Source of the DNA: Hedera helix | Taxonomy: Eukaryota; Streptophyta; Magnoliopsida; Apiales; Araliaceae | Direction: 5' to 3' | Assembly (NCBI GenBank): GCA_947179155.2 | Contig: OX359275.1 | Span: forward strand, 6,575,501 to 6,639,500 | DNA: 64,000 nt | In this document: piece by piece, positions 10,150 through 23,486 of the stretch | Numbering within the stretch: the stretch's first letter is position 1 | How the letters are laid out: every line of letters begins with the position of its first letter | Position numbers and translations under genes: made by a program | The notes under the pieces: generated by a model | What the model was told of the DNA's origin: nothing | Databases searched by the model: none | What the model saw: the letters and a program-made list of their open reading frames with translations, nothing else

Positions 10150-12165
10150 TGTCTACTTTTAAGATAAAACTTACATTATTATCTTACTTTTTATTTATTA
10201 CATTCATTCTTATAGCATTTAATATTTAATGCTCACATTAATCGTTTTAAAACATATAAACATAACGCATTTATATTTATACGCAAAACAGTAGTATCTT
10301 AGCACATTACATTCTAAAACATACATAAATAAACGATCATATCCTATAAGGACCACAAAAGTCAGGACTTAACCTAACCACATAACCCACATACTCCTAG
10401 AGTTGGGATTTATAAATACATGATATCCCTAAATCCTCTTATTCACTTCTTCTTCCTTTTATACAACATATTTTACATTTCTTACCAAGGACCTTAATAA
10501 CTCGAATGCCATTTTCTTCTTATGTTCCTTACACGTACTTGATTGTTGAATAGTGTATCATTATTCTCCTTTAATTTCTCTTCATCTAGTAAAATTTACT
10601 ACCATGTTAAACCTTGTCGTTTATTCTTCAACATATCATTCATTAAGTTTATTCATATCCATCAACATATATTCGTACTCTCGATAATTTCTCATACTGT
10701 TTATCAGCTTCTTCTTTTCTCTGAAATTTTCGTAACTTTAAAATAAATACTCACGCCCTTCTCTACTAATTTTACTTCAATTGATTTTCTTTAGAATTTG
10801 GTAACTATGATGCCACATATGTGATCACCCACCTTATGCTTCTTCAAATCATAGCATAATCCTCGATGCAAAGCATCACTATATATTATAACTTACTAGT
10901 ATTATTTAGGAAAATAATACTGGGTCGTACACAATTCCTATTATTGTTCTCAAATCAATGAGAACTCTTAAATCTTTATCTATGACCTTCTTCTAACCTT
11001 GTTCATCGAACTTATCACACAATATAAGTTTAGGAACTTACCATAATCATATGGGTTGAGGAACTTATCCTAGTCAGACCAAAATTGTCCATTCGCTGAG
11101 GGGCTCCACCATATGATTATGAGTCACGAACTTACCATAAGTATGAGTTTTAAGAACATGCACTTACCTTAACATCCTCTACCTATCCGTTATACACCTG
11201 ATAAAAGAATCACCTTTTTGCCATATATATAACAATTAACACGACACAAAATTTCAACAATTATCAATATAGGAAACTAAGTGGTTGTCAAATCAAACAT
11301 AATCCTCTGCCCATACAAAGGAATGTTCAACTCAGCCACTAACATAAGTTCTCAATTGAAATCAACAACCTCTAATTTTTTCTTAACTTAATATGAATTC
11401 TCTTAATCCATACTTTAGCACATAACTCTTTATAAGTTCATCTTTTTAGATCATTTCACGATCTTATTATCGTTCTTTCTGCTCCTCAAAAATCTTCTTC
11501 TATCATTTCTTTGATACTCTTCTTCAAATCTTGCTTATAAATATTTTAATTTCTTCTTTACCTCTGGATTTCTCCAATTCATTGATCCTTTTCTCAAAAG
11601 CATCTACTATTAGACTCACCAATCGTCTGTAATGAATTCTGGTCTAATTCTTTAATTTTCTTTCCTATTGTCTAGGGTTTTCCTTCTTAAGACCTTTCTC
11701 TTGACATTTTCGTTTAACATAATACGGTAGTATTACTACCTCTCTATTGATTTTAAGCATGTACTATTAATGTCAACGCATAATCAATCTTAAAATATAT
11801 AAAACTTAGTACGTAGTACACCATCATTTATACTGATACATCATTTTAAGCGTTCTTTTGCCTACTATCCATATGCACAATTTATTAGTCACATATCCTC
11901 TATTCGTTTAATAGCCTATTTACTATACCACGATCCTCTACATTCTTTTAAATGTTCATTCTCTCATCACCTTGTCTTTCTATCATCACATTGCATATTT
12001 AATAAATATTATTATTTTAATATGCTTCACATTACTACCTAATACTATACTTTTCTTAGCATCATTCTAAATACATAACATATCCTGTACTTAACTCCAA
12101 AGTTGGGATTTCTAAAATCTTAAAACTTCTATCAACATTAAAATCTTATAACTTCTATCAAAATT

Positions 12166-12168
<3 letters not shown>

Positions 12169-12217
<49 letters not shown>
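12169..12217. repeat. (AT)n microsatellite
   Basis: About 24 AT units directly abut the Helitron 3' end, and supply the A of its AT target. Confidence 0.95.
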
Positions 12218-12218
<1 letters not shown>

Positions 12219-13168
12219 TAGGGATAACTCGTGCCTGAAGGCACGGTGCAATTAATATAACAGTTGAGTACTATATCTAATATTTTTAGATTGAAAATTT
12301 TAAAACTGTTGTGGACTCTTAGTTCTAGACTCTCAGTTCCATAATAGAACTGAGAGTCCAACCATTAATACAAAAAAATTGATACTCAATCCAGTTATAG
12401 TTTTTTTTTAGGCAAATATTAGTGTGTTACTCATTCCCAACTTAAAATTAGTTCTTTGCAGGTTTGAGCAATTAATTAATTGACGCTAGCGGGCTCAAAT
12501 TTGTGTAATATAGTGTTTTCAGGTATCCCACACACCTTTCCTTTATTGACAAAATGGAATGAGAAGTTTGGCAGTATTTATTTGCTTCCGTATCTCTAAC
12601 CATCGATCAATATGATCAATGAACAATATTTCCTATGAAAAAAGGGTAGTACTGCAAGTCATTTTGGTGGGATTCGATGAGGGGGGGAAAAAGATGTAAA
12701 AATCTAAAAGAAAGGCTTTTTCATATATACCTAAAAGTATAAAATGAGCCCTCTAAGTTCAAACAAAAAAGTATTGTCATAACATCAACTAAATCGCATC
12801 ATTATAACATTTTTTCCTTTATATTTTTTCTTGAATTTGGACAAAAAAAATTCACCATGAGTCAGAGCCTACTACAATAGTTGCTCTCAATATAGCCCAC
12901 AAAACACCAAAGAGATGACACGTAATTGCCCGTACCTGAAGGCACGACGTAAATTAAAATTTTAAAAAAATCATCTATTACCTAAAGACTCTTTGCAACC
13001 TAAAATAACTTGTAAATAAATTAGAATGAATATAAACCGTCCCTGTGATTTTCCACCCAAATCAATTTGCATGTGGAAACATAACGACCGCAATACTCGA
13101 AAAACAGGGAAATTGTGTCAATGCTAAAAGGGTGACCCATGTTGTTTACGTGCAATTTTATTTATTTA

Positions 13169-13241
<73 letters not shown>

Positions 13242-13457
13242 GTGTAATGGTGAATTTGATTTGTGAGGGAAATATGAGTGGATAGATTTTTGAATAAAAG
13301 ATGTTGAATTAGGAGGCAAAATGAGTGATATATTAGTGACCGTTGGATGTTGAAGCCCTAAATGATTTTAGAGTGTTGGATGTTGAAGTCTAAATTAATT
13401 TGAGGCCGTTGGATATTGAAATTTTGGGATTTGAGCCGTTTTGTTTTATTATATAGA
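12218..13457 (-). mobile_element. Non-autonomous Helitron
   Basis: On the minus strand the element starts TCTATATAATAAAAC (13457 downward) and ends with a hairpin GTGCC-TTCA-GGCAC, nine bases, then CTAG at 12218. The flanking bases are A at 12217 and T at 13458, so it sits between A and T as Helitrons do. The 5' TC, the 3' CTRR and the subterminal hairpin are all present. At 1240 bp with no Rep/helicase frame it is non-autonomous. It contains a (TTA)n microsatellite, a 12-bp perfect hairpin (12328-12358) and a second diverged copy of the terminal hairpin near 12927-12942. Confidence 0.8.
13168..13240. repeat. (TTA)n microsatellite
   Basis: About 24 TTA units lie inside the Helitron. The poly-leucine reading frame across it is an artefact. 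Confidence 0.95.
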
Positions 13458-14197
13458 TATATTTCAACTTACAAATTAGAAAATCATCCGATTTTTGATC
13501 TTCTAAAAATAACTCCCGAAAACATACTTTTTCAAACACATTCTCTAAAGTTGAACTCCCGAAGATATACACTTTCAAAATCAGACTCCTCAACATACAC
13601 TATTATCATTCATATGTAATTCTTCATCATGCTTATCTCCTTCTACGATCATTTTAGTTTTTCTCAATCACTTTATCAATCTCTGCTTTTATGATTAGCT
13701 CCATAATCTTCTCATTCTTCTATGATCATTTAACTCTTTAACTTTTATTTTTAATAGCTTATCTATTTATTCAATTATTTCATCTATATTTACTCCGATC
13801 ATCTTTATATAGATCAATCTTCTTCAGATATCCTCTATGTGCTCGAAATCATTACTTTATACCTTAACATCACCTCATTCTATTTAACCTTAGTCATATT
13901 TATAAGTGATCACTTCTTCTTATCTATACTCCATGGATTAAGTATCTCTCAATCCCCCCCCCCTTTTTTCTCCTTTCTTCTTTTCTAAATCATTGCTCAA
14001 CTTTTCCTTTAAACTTACTTTCAGATCATCTTCCAAATCCTCATACTCTTACGATCCTAGCATAAGGTCTTTTCTCATATACACATAATTTTTTCTATTT
14101 GATGAATTTCTACAATCCATCTCCTAAACTCTTTATGAGTTTTCTTATCTTCTCTACGGTCATAATCATAAAGTTTTTCCCTACCTAAGGTTTATAA

Positions 14198-14218
14198 CCT
14201 ATAGCTCTGATACCAACT
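14198..14218 (-). other. Primer-binding site of the reverse gypsy element
   Basis: On the minus strand, TTGGTATCAGAGCTATAGG directly follows the 5' LTR end. It contains the perfect TGGTATCAGAGC initiator tRNA-Met site. It proves that 14219-24836 is a 5' LTR and that the internal region extends to the left. Confidence 0.88.
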
Positions 14219-15404
14219 TGTGACGCCCCCAAATCCGGGTCCCTCGAACCTTGGGTTCAGTGCTCACTATTCATCATTTGATAAACATTCATAACTAAAT
14301 CTTCAATAATTCGCGAAAAATATACATAAATTCATTAGAAAACGTATCATCAATCCCAGGTTCCACTAACCTTAAATACATCACTATTACCTTATAATAC
14401 AAAATATTTACAACATAAAATAAAAACTAATTACTTCTACTCATTCACCTTTCCTTTGCCTTTGTACTCCTTAGAAAACTTGGGCTTAGCTGAAAAATAG
14501 TTCATGATATAGCAAGGTTGAGAAATCACTTTGCTCAGCAAGTTTAAATAAACAATAAAGGATATATCATGAATGAAAAAGAATTAGCTCTTGGAACTTC
14601 AACAATATACAATAATAGTGAAGACATGCAACTTTGAATAATAACTTTCAATTGATTTAACATACTGCTTCTGTAATGACCACGAATTTCATTAGTCATT
14701 GTAAATATACTTAATAAATATTTAGCAATGAATTTGAACTTTTTGTATTAATTAATTGTGCATTAGATAATTAAATAAATGTACTTATGTGCTTGTATAT
14801 TTATTTAAAGGATTAAAGCAAAGTGTATAATTAATTAAAGCAAATCTAATTGGATTATATTTTTAATCCAAATAAGTTGATAAACTAGGTTAAAGATCTT
14901 AACCTAGTAGCCCATGTAATTAATTTAATTACTAGCCCATGTAATTAATTAAACAAGCCCAATGCTTGATTTAATTAAATGTAACCTAGACTATTTAATA
15001 TAAGCCCAATGTGTTATTTAAATTGAGCCCAAATAATTTAATTGAATGAGCCCAATAGAAGTTATTCCCAAGCCCAATGTGAAGTCCAATTAAGGTCAAA
15101 CTTTGGTCAATATATATATAGATATGTATATATATATATATAGATGTATATATGCACATTTTAGCATTAAAAATAAAGGAAAAATGGCTTGGAAAAGCCA
15201 TTTTGCTGAATTTTTGGAGGGCCCCACTTGGATGACTTGATTTCCTAGATTGCTTCTAGTTTACTCTATGTCATAAGTTGGCCAACAACTCTAGTCATTC
15301 CAAAAGTCTATCAACTAGTCAATCAATGGAATAGTAAGCATACTTAGCATTTAATTTCACCAACATAGCTTGATTAGTGAATTAATGCTAGATTAAGGGT
15401 TGAC

Positions 15405-15413
15405 TATAAATAG
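15405..15413 (+). promoter_or_regulatory. TATA box in solo LTR 14672-18349
   Basis: A perfect TATAAATAG lies 198 bp upstream of the donor-like site at 15611, so the start of transcription would be near 15435-15440. Confidence 0.6.
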
Positions 15414-16189
15414 GATGCTCAACACTCTTGTTTTGGTTGTTAGTTCATTTGCTAGACACATCCAACGAGAAAAGAGAGAGCATTTGTTAGCTAGAAAGGA
15501 AAAATACACTTATGAATTGAGAGAAAAAGCTAAGGAAGGTCTTGGTGGATGTCCTCAAGCTACACAACCTACTTTGGTAGGAGAAGAAGGAGAGCAAACA
15601 AATCACAAAGGTTTAAAAGTGCTCTCAACTTCTTCTTATTTCGTTTTTGTAGTCTAGATAGCTTTTGATCGGTTAAAATCTATTTTTAACCGATCAAAAC
15701 TCGTTTTGATGGTCTAGATGTATTTAACTATGTAACATATGTATATTCATAGCTCTATGTGTTTATAACATGATTTGGTATGTGAAAAATGCATAGAAGT
15801 TGTAGAAAAGTTCATAAATAATGAATAACAAAGAAGTTATAGCTTTTACCAAAAAGGATATCGTTTTTTAACCCTAAGTGGTTCGATCCGTAAATTTCGT
15901 GTAAAACGTTTTCAAAAAGACGATCGAACCATGGAATATTGTAAAACAAGAAGTTAGGAAGACAACAACACTAAGTTGGTGTCATTTGAATGTGTAGAGT
16001 TCATTTATTTCAAGTTTGAACCATTAAAATCAAGGATTTATGAAACTAGTTTTCATTCTGTCCTTGTGAGCGATTTTACGGATACTTCCGTTTGGAATTT
16101 GGATTTGTGATCTGAAGAGAAATTGTAGATCATGAAATTCTGATGAGAATGGACTCAAGAATCACCCCAAAATATTTTAAAATGAAGAA

Positions 16190-16370
16190 GTTATGGCTGT
16201 CGGAGCGACAGAGGGTCGAGTAGTCAAAAAAATTAATTTCCGGACGAAATGTCTTGACGCACCTGCGTCAAAACTGACGCAGCTGCATCAGAACACGCTG
16301 CCAGACAGTGTTGGGCAGTCCGGGTCGGTCCGGGTCGAGTTTTCTTTGGAAAATTTAGGTATAACTAAGT
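16190..16370 (+). other. GC-rich island in LTR
   Basis: This stretch is sharply richer in GC than its surroundings. It contains the reiterated motif GACGCACCTGCGTC / GACGCAGCTGCATC and CCGGGTCGGTCCGGGTCGAG. The matching place in 48815-53047 (50930-51100) starts with the same GTCGGAGC..GAGGGTCGAG but has a different GC-rich core. Confidence 0.6.
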
Positions 16371-16499
16371 GTAAAATGAAGGTATTTGTGCATTGAACCA
16401 ATATATGGAATTTATTTGTAATTAATAGGTAACAAAATGTTTAAAATAAAGATTAATGTTAACACCATTACAAAGTTAACTATTGGTGTGGTTTGAAGA

Positions 16500-17130
16500 T
16501 TTTTATTAAAATATTATTAAATAATTAATAATATTAGTATATGATTAAAAAGTTATTAAATGATAAATAACATTAACAATTGGTTAAAATATTATTAAAT
16601 GGTTAATAATATTAGTAAGAGATTAAAATATTATTAAATGAGTAATAATATTAATAAGTCAATAAAATATTATTAAATAATTAATAATATTAATAATTAG
16701 ATAAAATATTATTAAATGAATAATAATATTAGAAAAGCAATAAAACATTATTAATACGTAATAATATTATATAATGAATAAAATATTATTAAATGATTAA
16801 TAATATTAATAAAGTAATAAAATATTATTAAATAATTAATAACATTAGATGATGAATAAAATATTATTAAATAGTTAATAATATTAGATAATTATTAAAA
16901 TATTATTAAAAGATTAATAATATTAGATAATTAATAAAATATTATTAAATAATTAATAATATTAGAAGATGAATAAAATATTATTAAATAACTAATAATA
17001 TTATAAGGTTGTTAATATATTATTAAATGATTAATAATATAAGAAGATTAATAAGGTATTATTAGATGATTGATAATACTATAAGACTAATAAAATATTA
17101 TTAAATTATTAATAATATTAGATAAGTGTC
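16500..17130 (+). repeat. AT-rich tandem hairpin array
   Basis: The unit is a palindromic core, AATATTATTAA..TTAATAATATT, joined by variable spacers such as ATGG, ATAA and ATGA, repeated about every 35-40 bp. The same array type is in the reverse LTR (19180-19830) and in 48815-53047 (51240-51945). Confidence 0.8.
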
Positions 17131-19179
17131 TGGACTATATTAAATAATTAATATAGGTTCTTTGTGTTCGGAATATTATCAAGTAGTGATAATATTTCCT
17201 AAGTGATTGTATACCCGTAATTATATAATTATGTGATTCGTAAGAGTTATAAAGGTCATTATACTAATGTGTATATGATACTAATTTAAGATCAAACTGA
17301 TTTAATTGTTAGGTCCGTTCAAGGATTATTAAATTAAGTTGGTTAGCCGTAGACGACGCACGAGGCAAGTTTTCTACCCCTTAACTTGTACTTATTGTTG
17401 CAATTATTATTCAACCTTAATTACATTGAGCAATTCATTTATCGTTGAGCAAGTATCTACACTCGTAAATATTTGACAGACCCTTGAGTGAATTAATTAT
17501 CGAAAATTTCTTCACATCGTTATTGATTATTGTATTCGCACATAGTGCTTTTGCAACTGTTTAAGATGTCTAAGCTAATTGTTTCGGCTAGACAAATGTA
17601 TATTAATTCATTGAATTGAATATTATAAAAGCTTATCCAAACTATTGGCTGGTGCGGATTCTTACCGTAAGACTGAGAAAGAACAACCCTAGTTAAAGGG
17701 GATTTTTATTTGTCGGAAAACTGACAGCGCGCAAGAAATCTAAATGTGATGTATATACATAGGACATGAGAGGACTGATCCCCTCAAGTGTCCCGTTATT
17801 TTTAACAAGGTGTCAGTCATTGTATGTCTGTTCTACCTTAGTAGCAGTTCACGGTCATTAAAGACCACTCAACAGTAAAGAGTCAATACATTATTTTATT
17901 GAACATTGATTCTTGATATCTTTCACAATTACTATTGTTGAAAACCTTGAAGTTATTTCCCTTCATCATGATATATCGTATGATTGTTGTTTATAAACTT
18001 GCCGAGCCATTTAGTTGCTCATTCTTGCTATATCATGACTATATTTCAGCCAATCCCGAAAGCTTTAAATCGGACAAAGGCAAAGGGAAAGCGAATGCTT
18101 AATTTTAGTAGTTGCATGCTAGTTTAAATTACTGTTAGGTAATTACTGTTGTAAATCTTTTGTATTTTCCCTTAAGATATGTAATGTTAAGATTAAGGTA
18201 ATTGACCTTGGGAAGTGTAGCCTTTTGTTAAGGAACCTTTTGTATTATTTCGCGAAGTTTGAATACAATTTATGTATTTCATTGTTGTTAAGTATTGTAC
18301 AGTGAGAACCAAACCCGAGGTTAAAGAACATGGATTTGGGGTCGTCACAAGATCGTGAACATAAGTTTTAAGTATTTATAATACTCTGTAGACATCAGAC
18401 TGTCATTTCGTTTTGAATATTAACAATCATTTCAATTGTAATATCCAAATATGGGTATTCTAGGTGATCAACCTATTGGACTTATATATTATACACATTA
18501 TAACCATCCAATTTCGTTTTGACCGAAATTCTTTCATTAGACCGTAGTTTCATCATTTCATACTAAGTTGTCCATTTCAGCTTTTCCCATCAGATTCCGC
18601 ACCACAACAATATTGTTTGGACTAGTTTCAACAATATTCAGATTTATGAATTTAATATATAGACGGTCTAGCCAAAACAATTGACATAGATCTTCCTCTT
18701 TTACTAGTTAAAAAATAAAATAGTCATATTACACATGCAATATCTAGCTGAAACAAATAATATAGATATATCTCATTAAATAGTTCATTTTAAGAACAGT
18801 CATACGAATGCACATAAGTGCGAATATCAATAACAATATAGATATGAAATAATTCTTAATAATTATTTCATCAAGTAATTCGAAACTAAGTTCAACTTCT
18901 AGATACTTATCCTAATAAAAATAAGTATATGAAACTTGCATAATGAAACGAGTTTGAGTTTTAGAATAACTTGCCAAATAAATATAAGTTAAGGTTTAGA
19001 GAACTTGCAAAAATAAATATAAGTTAAGGGTTAGAGAACTTGTCTGTTCGACTGACTACTCTGATATTCAACTTAAAATAACTTCCTTTGAATAACCTAA
19101 CATTCAACAACATTGATCTACCAATCAGAATATCATATAACTATATAATACATCACTTAAATCATCTAACACTTAATCA

Positions 19180-19830
19180 CTTAATAATATTATCAACCAT
19201 TGATAATATTTTAATCACATAAGTATCATTTAAGAACATATCAATCATTTCCTAATATTATCACCATTGATAATATAATATCCTAAAACAAATATTATTA
19301 TCTATTTAATAATATTTTAATCATTTACAAATACTATTAACCATTTTAATAATATTTTATTCAACCATCAGTATTATTAATTATTTAATAACATCTTAAT
19401 TACATATTAACATTATTAATAATTTAATAATGTCTTGCTCTTTCTAATAATATTATTTATTAAATAATATCTTAAATCATTTATAAATATTATTAACCAT
19501 TTAATAATATTTTACACTCTTAATAATATTATTAATCTTTTACTAATATTATTAATGATTTAATAATATTTTATCAACTTACTAATATTATTAACCATTT
19601 AATAATATTTTAATCCTTAATTAATATTATTAATAATATTTTATTCACTTATTAATATTATTAACCATTTAATAATATTTTAATTATTTCTTAATATTAT
19701 TAGTCATTTAATAATATTTTATTCACTTACTAATATTATTAATTATTTAATAATATTATATTCATTTACTTATTTAATTAAACATCTACAATATTTAAAT
19801 TACATTAATTGAATCCCATATTAATATTAT
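19180..19830 (-). repeat. AT-rich tandem hairpin array (reverse LTR)
   Basis: The palindromic AATATTATTAA / TTAATAATATT units match those at 16500-17130, here belonging to the minus-strand LTR. Confidence 0.78.
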
Positions 19831-20535
19831 TAATTTTAGAACATGTTAACACTTTCTAGCCCGAATCGACCCGAACTGCCAAAACCCAGCCCGACCCGAC
19901 CCGGTTCGGAAAAATTATCTTTCACGAATAATAGCACTGCGCCCCGGCGCAGTCCGGCAGAATACATTTTCAAAATTTCCAATTTTGACACTTTTGATTC
20001 AAATTTGCATAAAATGAAATCTAGACATTCAAATGACACCAAATTGGTGTTGTTAGCTTCATAACTTAATAATCTACAATATTTCATGGATCAATCGCAT
20101 TTTTGAAATCATTTTTGACACAATATTTAGGATCGATCGACTAGGGTTTCCAAAACGATCTCTTTTAGTAAAAGGACCATAATTTGTTCATTTCTTCATT
20201 TTTTTCAATCGTTTAAGTTGGGTTATCTTCATAACACATAGATCTATCATCCAAGACTCATAGATCATAAAAATAACTTACACATCTAGAATCATAAATC
20301 ATCAACCTAGACATTTAACTAGGGTTTTTACATAAAACATCTTCATCTTTCACCCATCTTTTCACACACTAACCATATCAAAACACTTATCGTGCATTTT
20401 TAACCATCAATCTTCTTCACATAGATCCTTCCATAACCAAGCTTGATTAAACTCATACATAAAGAAAATTATAACTAAAGTTTAAGAAACTTTTAAACCT
20501 TCTATAGAAATCTTCTTATTGGAAATGGTTAGAAC

Positions 20536-23486
20536 TGTAATGACATGAAAATTTTCAATATTGTAAATATGATTATAAATTAATGGAAAGTAAATTTTTA
20601 ATGTGTGATTGTGAAATAAAATTCAAGCCTAATGGAATAAATTTGGATAAAAAAAGGACTTGAATTGATTAAGAAATAAACAAGTTATAACTTAATAGGA
20701 ATTAATTCTCTAGGATTCTTGAATATTAACTAAGCTACCCTTATTAAGTTGAAGAATTATCATGGTATCCTTTTTGGTGAGAATTGTCATTTGTGCTATT
20801 GAAAGTCCATGTGAAATGTTTTAAATGGCCTTGACCATGTATGGTGTAGCTTAACTAGTGTATGGTTAAGTGTTGGCAAGATTCATACAATTTATGTATG
20901 TATATGTTAAGCAAGTATAAGCCAAGTCACTTACTTCATTCCATTCTAATTTTTAAGTTGCTAAGCAAGAGTTCATAGAGAGAAAAAGAGAAGAGCTAGG
21001 GTTTGATTTAAAGACTCAAGAGATTACAAGAAGGTGTTTAAGAGAAGGAAGTCTAGCTATCAAAGTGGAGATTTCTTCTTTAAAAAGGTTTATAGCAAGA
21101 AGAAAGAGAGCACAAAGAAGGTATAAATGTGTTTTTATCTTAAAATCCTTCATTTATGTGTTTAAATTCAAAAATAAGAGTAGCCGTGCATGCATCTTTG
21201 GCTATATGTGTAGATTATGTGACTTATGTGCTTCATGTTTGATATTTGATGAAACCCTAAGCTCAAAGTTGGCTAGAACAAAGGTGGGGCGCTATTCATA
21301 TATATATTAAAAGCTAGAAGCATGATTCATGGATGATAATGTGTTATATGTTGCTAAAAATGATGAAATCCTAGTTGAAGGTGATGATCATGTTGAATAC
21401 ATGAGTAATTTCATGGTTGGTAGCATAGAAGATGCATGGAAGGCTGAAAATATGAGGAGTTGTGGAAAATTTCAATATTAGCCTATGATTTGCATGTAAA
21501 CCAAATCATATTCTATAAAGTGTTTTGGAAGGTGCATGTAGGAGTTATACAAGCATACAAAGTTACTAAATGTGTTTATGGTAGTCTATGTGATGCCTGA
21601 GGTTCAAGATGTCAAGGGAGTTCAAATTTGAATTTGCTAAAAAGGATAAAATGCAACCAATGTGTGGTTTTTGGCCAATTTGTGTAATTGAAGGTCAAAC
21701 GAGGCCAAACATCTAAGTTTGATGTAAATACACATGTTAGAATCTAATTGAAAGTCGTTTGGCATCTATGACGATAAATGTTCATTTTAAACGCTTTAAA
21801 ACGTTTGCCGATGTCCAAAATGAAATCTTTGGAAAAATAAGTCCAAATTATGTTTTTAAATATTTTGAAGGCCCATGCAAGACAAATACATGTTATATGT
21901 GCTATGTGAAGTGTTGGAATCAAGTTTTACAAAAAAGGATAAAAAATAACATGGATTTTTGAAAGAATTTTTTTTAGAAAAACTAGAATTGCGCAGGGGT
22001 GCAGTTATTTGAACTGAAAATTGCATCGGGGCGGAGTGCTGCGGTGAAGAGCTCATCGAGGCGAAATCAAAGTTGGTCGGGGCGCAGTCTGGCTGAGCCA
22101 ATCTCGCAGCTAACGAGGTTGGATGAAGAAAATACTGTGCTGGGGTGTAGTGTTCTAAAAAAAATAAAAATAAATTATATTTTAAGTCCAAAATAATATG
22201 TTTTGATATTAAATGATAAAAACATGTATGTAAACCATAATTTCATAAAAATAATCAATGGGGTAGATATTAAAACTTAAGTGAACAATGTGTTATATGT
22301 TAAGGGTTATGTAAAGTTAAATGGTAGCTTGTATAACAAGTTATGGCATGCATATGTATATAACTAATGCATGAACTCATATTATGATTATGTAGGACTC
22401 AATCGGGATAAGATTTGTCCAATTGAGATAGACGAGGACAAAGACAGGTCTTCTAACTGAACATCCATTTATAGTTCATTAAACAGTCATTTATGTTATA
22501 CACACATATGATCATGTAAAGTTTATTCACTATTGAACTACTTTGAAAAGGTCGATACTAATCTTGATTCTGGCTAGACATGTATGATGATACATGTTGA
22601 AATCAGATGTCTATTGTTATGTGCTCCAATCCACATTGCTGTGGTGCAGATTCTATGATATGCTGTAACAGAACAACCTTAATAAAGATGAGTAAAGTAT
22701 AAAGCAATATAATTTTATGGCGTAGTTGCGTCGCTAGATGTTTATGTTGTGCACAATATAATGATACGATGGACTGATCACCTAGAGTACACATCTAATT
22801 TGAATAGCAGTCTTATGACTACCTTAGGCAATATCAGTCTTTATGATTTGTATTGTTCTTAACAGTTCTTGGTCTTGTGACCATACAGTAAGCAAATTCC
22901 ATGCTCTCAGTCTCTCATGTAAAGTTCATGTATAATTTTCATGTTCATATATTGAACCAATGTTGATATCAATCAGCCTATTGATAATGATCATGTTTAG
23001 TAAACATGATGCAGTCTATTGATATTAACCCATCTTATTGAACATATTTTAGTTAATTGACATTTATTCAGTTGTCATGGATTATTCAGTTAAATCGTAT
23101 ATGATTTTCATTCACCATTTTAAAATATCATGTCTTCATTTACTTATGTACTTGCCGAGCTATTTTATGCTCATCATTGCTTTTAAACATGATATTTCAG
23201 CTAAACCTGAGCAGGCTAAGGGATCAGGATTAGACAAAGGAAAAGGAAAAGCTAGTCAACAGTGAAGGCTTAGATAGAGAACAGTTGTATTGTAAATATT
23301 ATCTTAGTAATATGTCAGGTACGGACGTGTGTATGTATAAAGGTATGTAGAACCAGGGATTAGTTATGTGTAAATGTAAATTAAGTTTAATATTTTATTC
23401 AGAATGAATGAATGTGATGACACGGTAGAATAGTAACGTGAGCACCGAACCCGTGCTTCAAGGGACCCGGATTTGGGGGCGTCACA
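20536..23486 (+). repeat. Solo LTR with perfect target duplication AGAAC (2951 bp)
   Basis: It begins TGTAATGACATG and ends GGGGGCGTCACA. AGAAC occurs directly before (20531-20535) and after (23487-23491), a perfect 5-bp target-site duplication. It carries a donor-like AAAGAAG|GTATAAATG (21120/21121), a GC-rich island (21985-22110) and CTTGCCGAGC..GATATTTCAG (23151-23200). No internal region remains, so it arose by LTR-LTR recombination. Confidence 0.92.
21121..23200 (+). other. Putative LTR intron
   Basis: Donor GAAG|GTATAAATG and acceptor GATATTTCAG|CTAAACC follow the same layout as the other LTRs. The exonic sequence after the acceptor, CTAAACCTGAG, resembles CTAAGCCCAAG of the reverse LTR and CCAATCCCGAA at 18050. 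Confidence 0.45.

Larger units (their letters stand above)
10150..14197 (-). other. Untranslated leader of the reverse gypsy element, with Helitron inside
   Basis: About 2.8 kb (excluding the Helitron) separates PBS and gag, without a convincing reading frame. On the minus strand, 11165-11030 carries the same leader repeat seen in the LARD (2504-2650, 3366-3545) and at 27290-27445, with ACTCATACTTATGGTAAG and AGCCCCTCAGCGAATGG. The rest is AT-rich, pyrimidine-rich on the plus strand, and unremarkable. Confidence 0.65.
15611..18049 (+). other. Putative LTR intron
   Basis: Donor CAAAG|GTTTAAAAGTGC and acceptor ATATTTCAG|CCAATCC. CTTGCCGAGCC starts at 17998 and CTCAT, a branch-point-like motif, is at 18018-18022. 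The arrangement parallels the other LTRs. Splicing is inferred. Confidence 0.45.
14672..18349 (+). repeat. Solo LTR, gypsy type (3678 bp)
   Basis: It begins TGTAATGACCACG and ends GGTCGTCACA, in opposite orientation to the LTR it interrupts. It carries TATAAATAG (15405-15413), a donor-like CACAAAG|GTTTAAAAG (15610/15611), a GC-rich island (16190-16370), a long AT-hairpin array (16500-17130) and CTTGCCGAGCC..ATATTTCAG (17998-18049). It has no PBS or coding region next to it. The five flanking bases do not match (GCTTC left, AGATC right), so it may have formed by recombination between two different elements. Confidence 0.75.
14490..20498 (-). other. Putative LTR intron of the reverse gypsy element (with nested insertion)
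   Basis: The donor is AAG|GTTTAAAAGTTTC at 20498 (minus). The acceptor CTATTTTTCAG|CTAAGCCC is at 14490, preceded by CTTGCTGAGC at 14542-14533. The solo LTR 14672-18349 is nested inside. Confidence 0.4.

Noticed and set aside
13045..13242. Poly-leucine frame
   Set aside because: Translation of the (TTA)n microsatellite.
15118..15155. TA-rich runs as separate elements (also 23949-23984, 49869-49905)
   Set aside because: Short simple repeats within LTRs, at comparable positions; not independent features.
20536..23486. A full-length element with 20536-23486 and 14672-18349 as its two LTRs
   Set aside because: The two sequences differ strongly, are in the wrong context (both inside a reverse LTR) and one has its own perfect target duplication.
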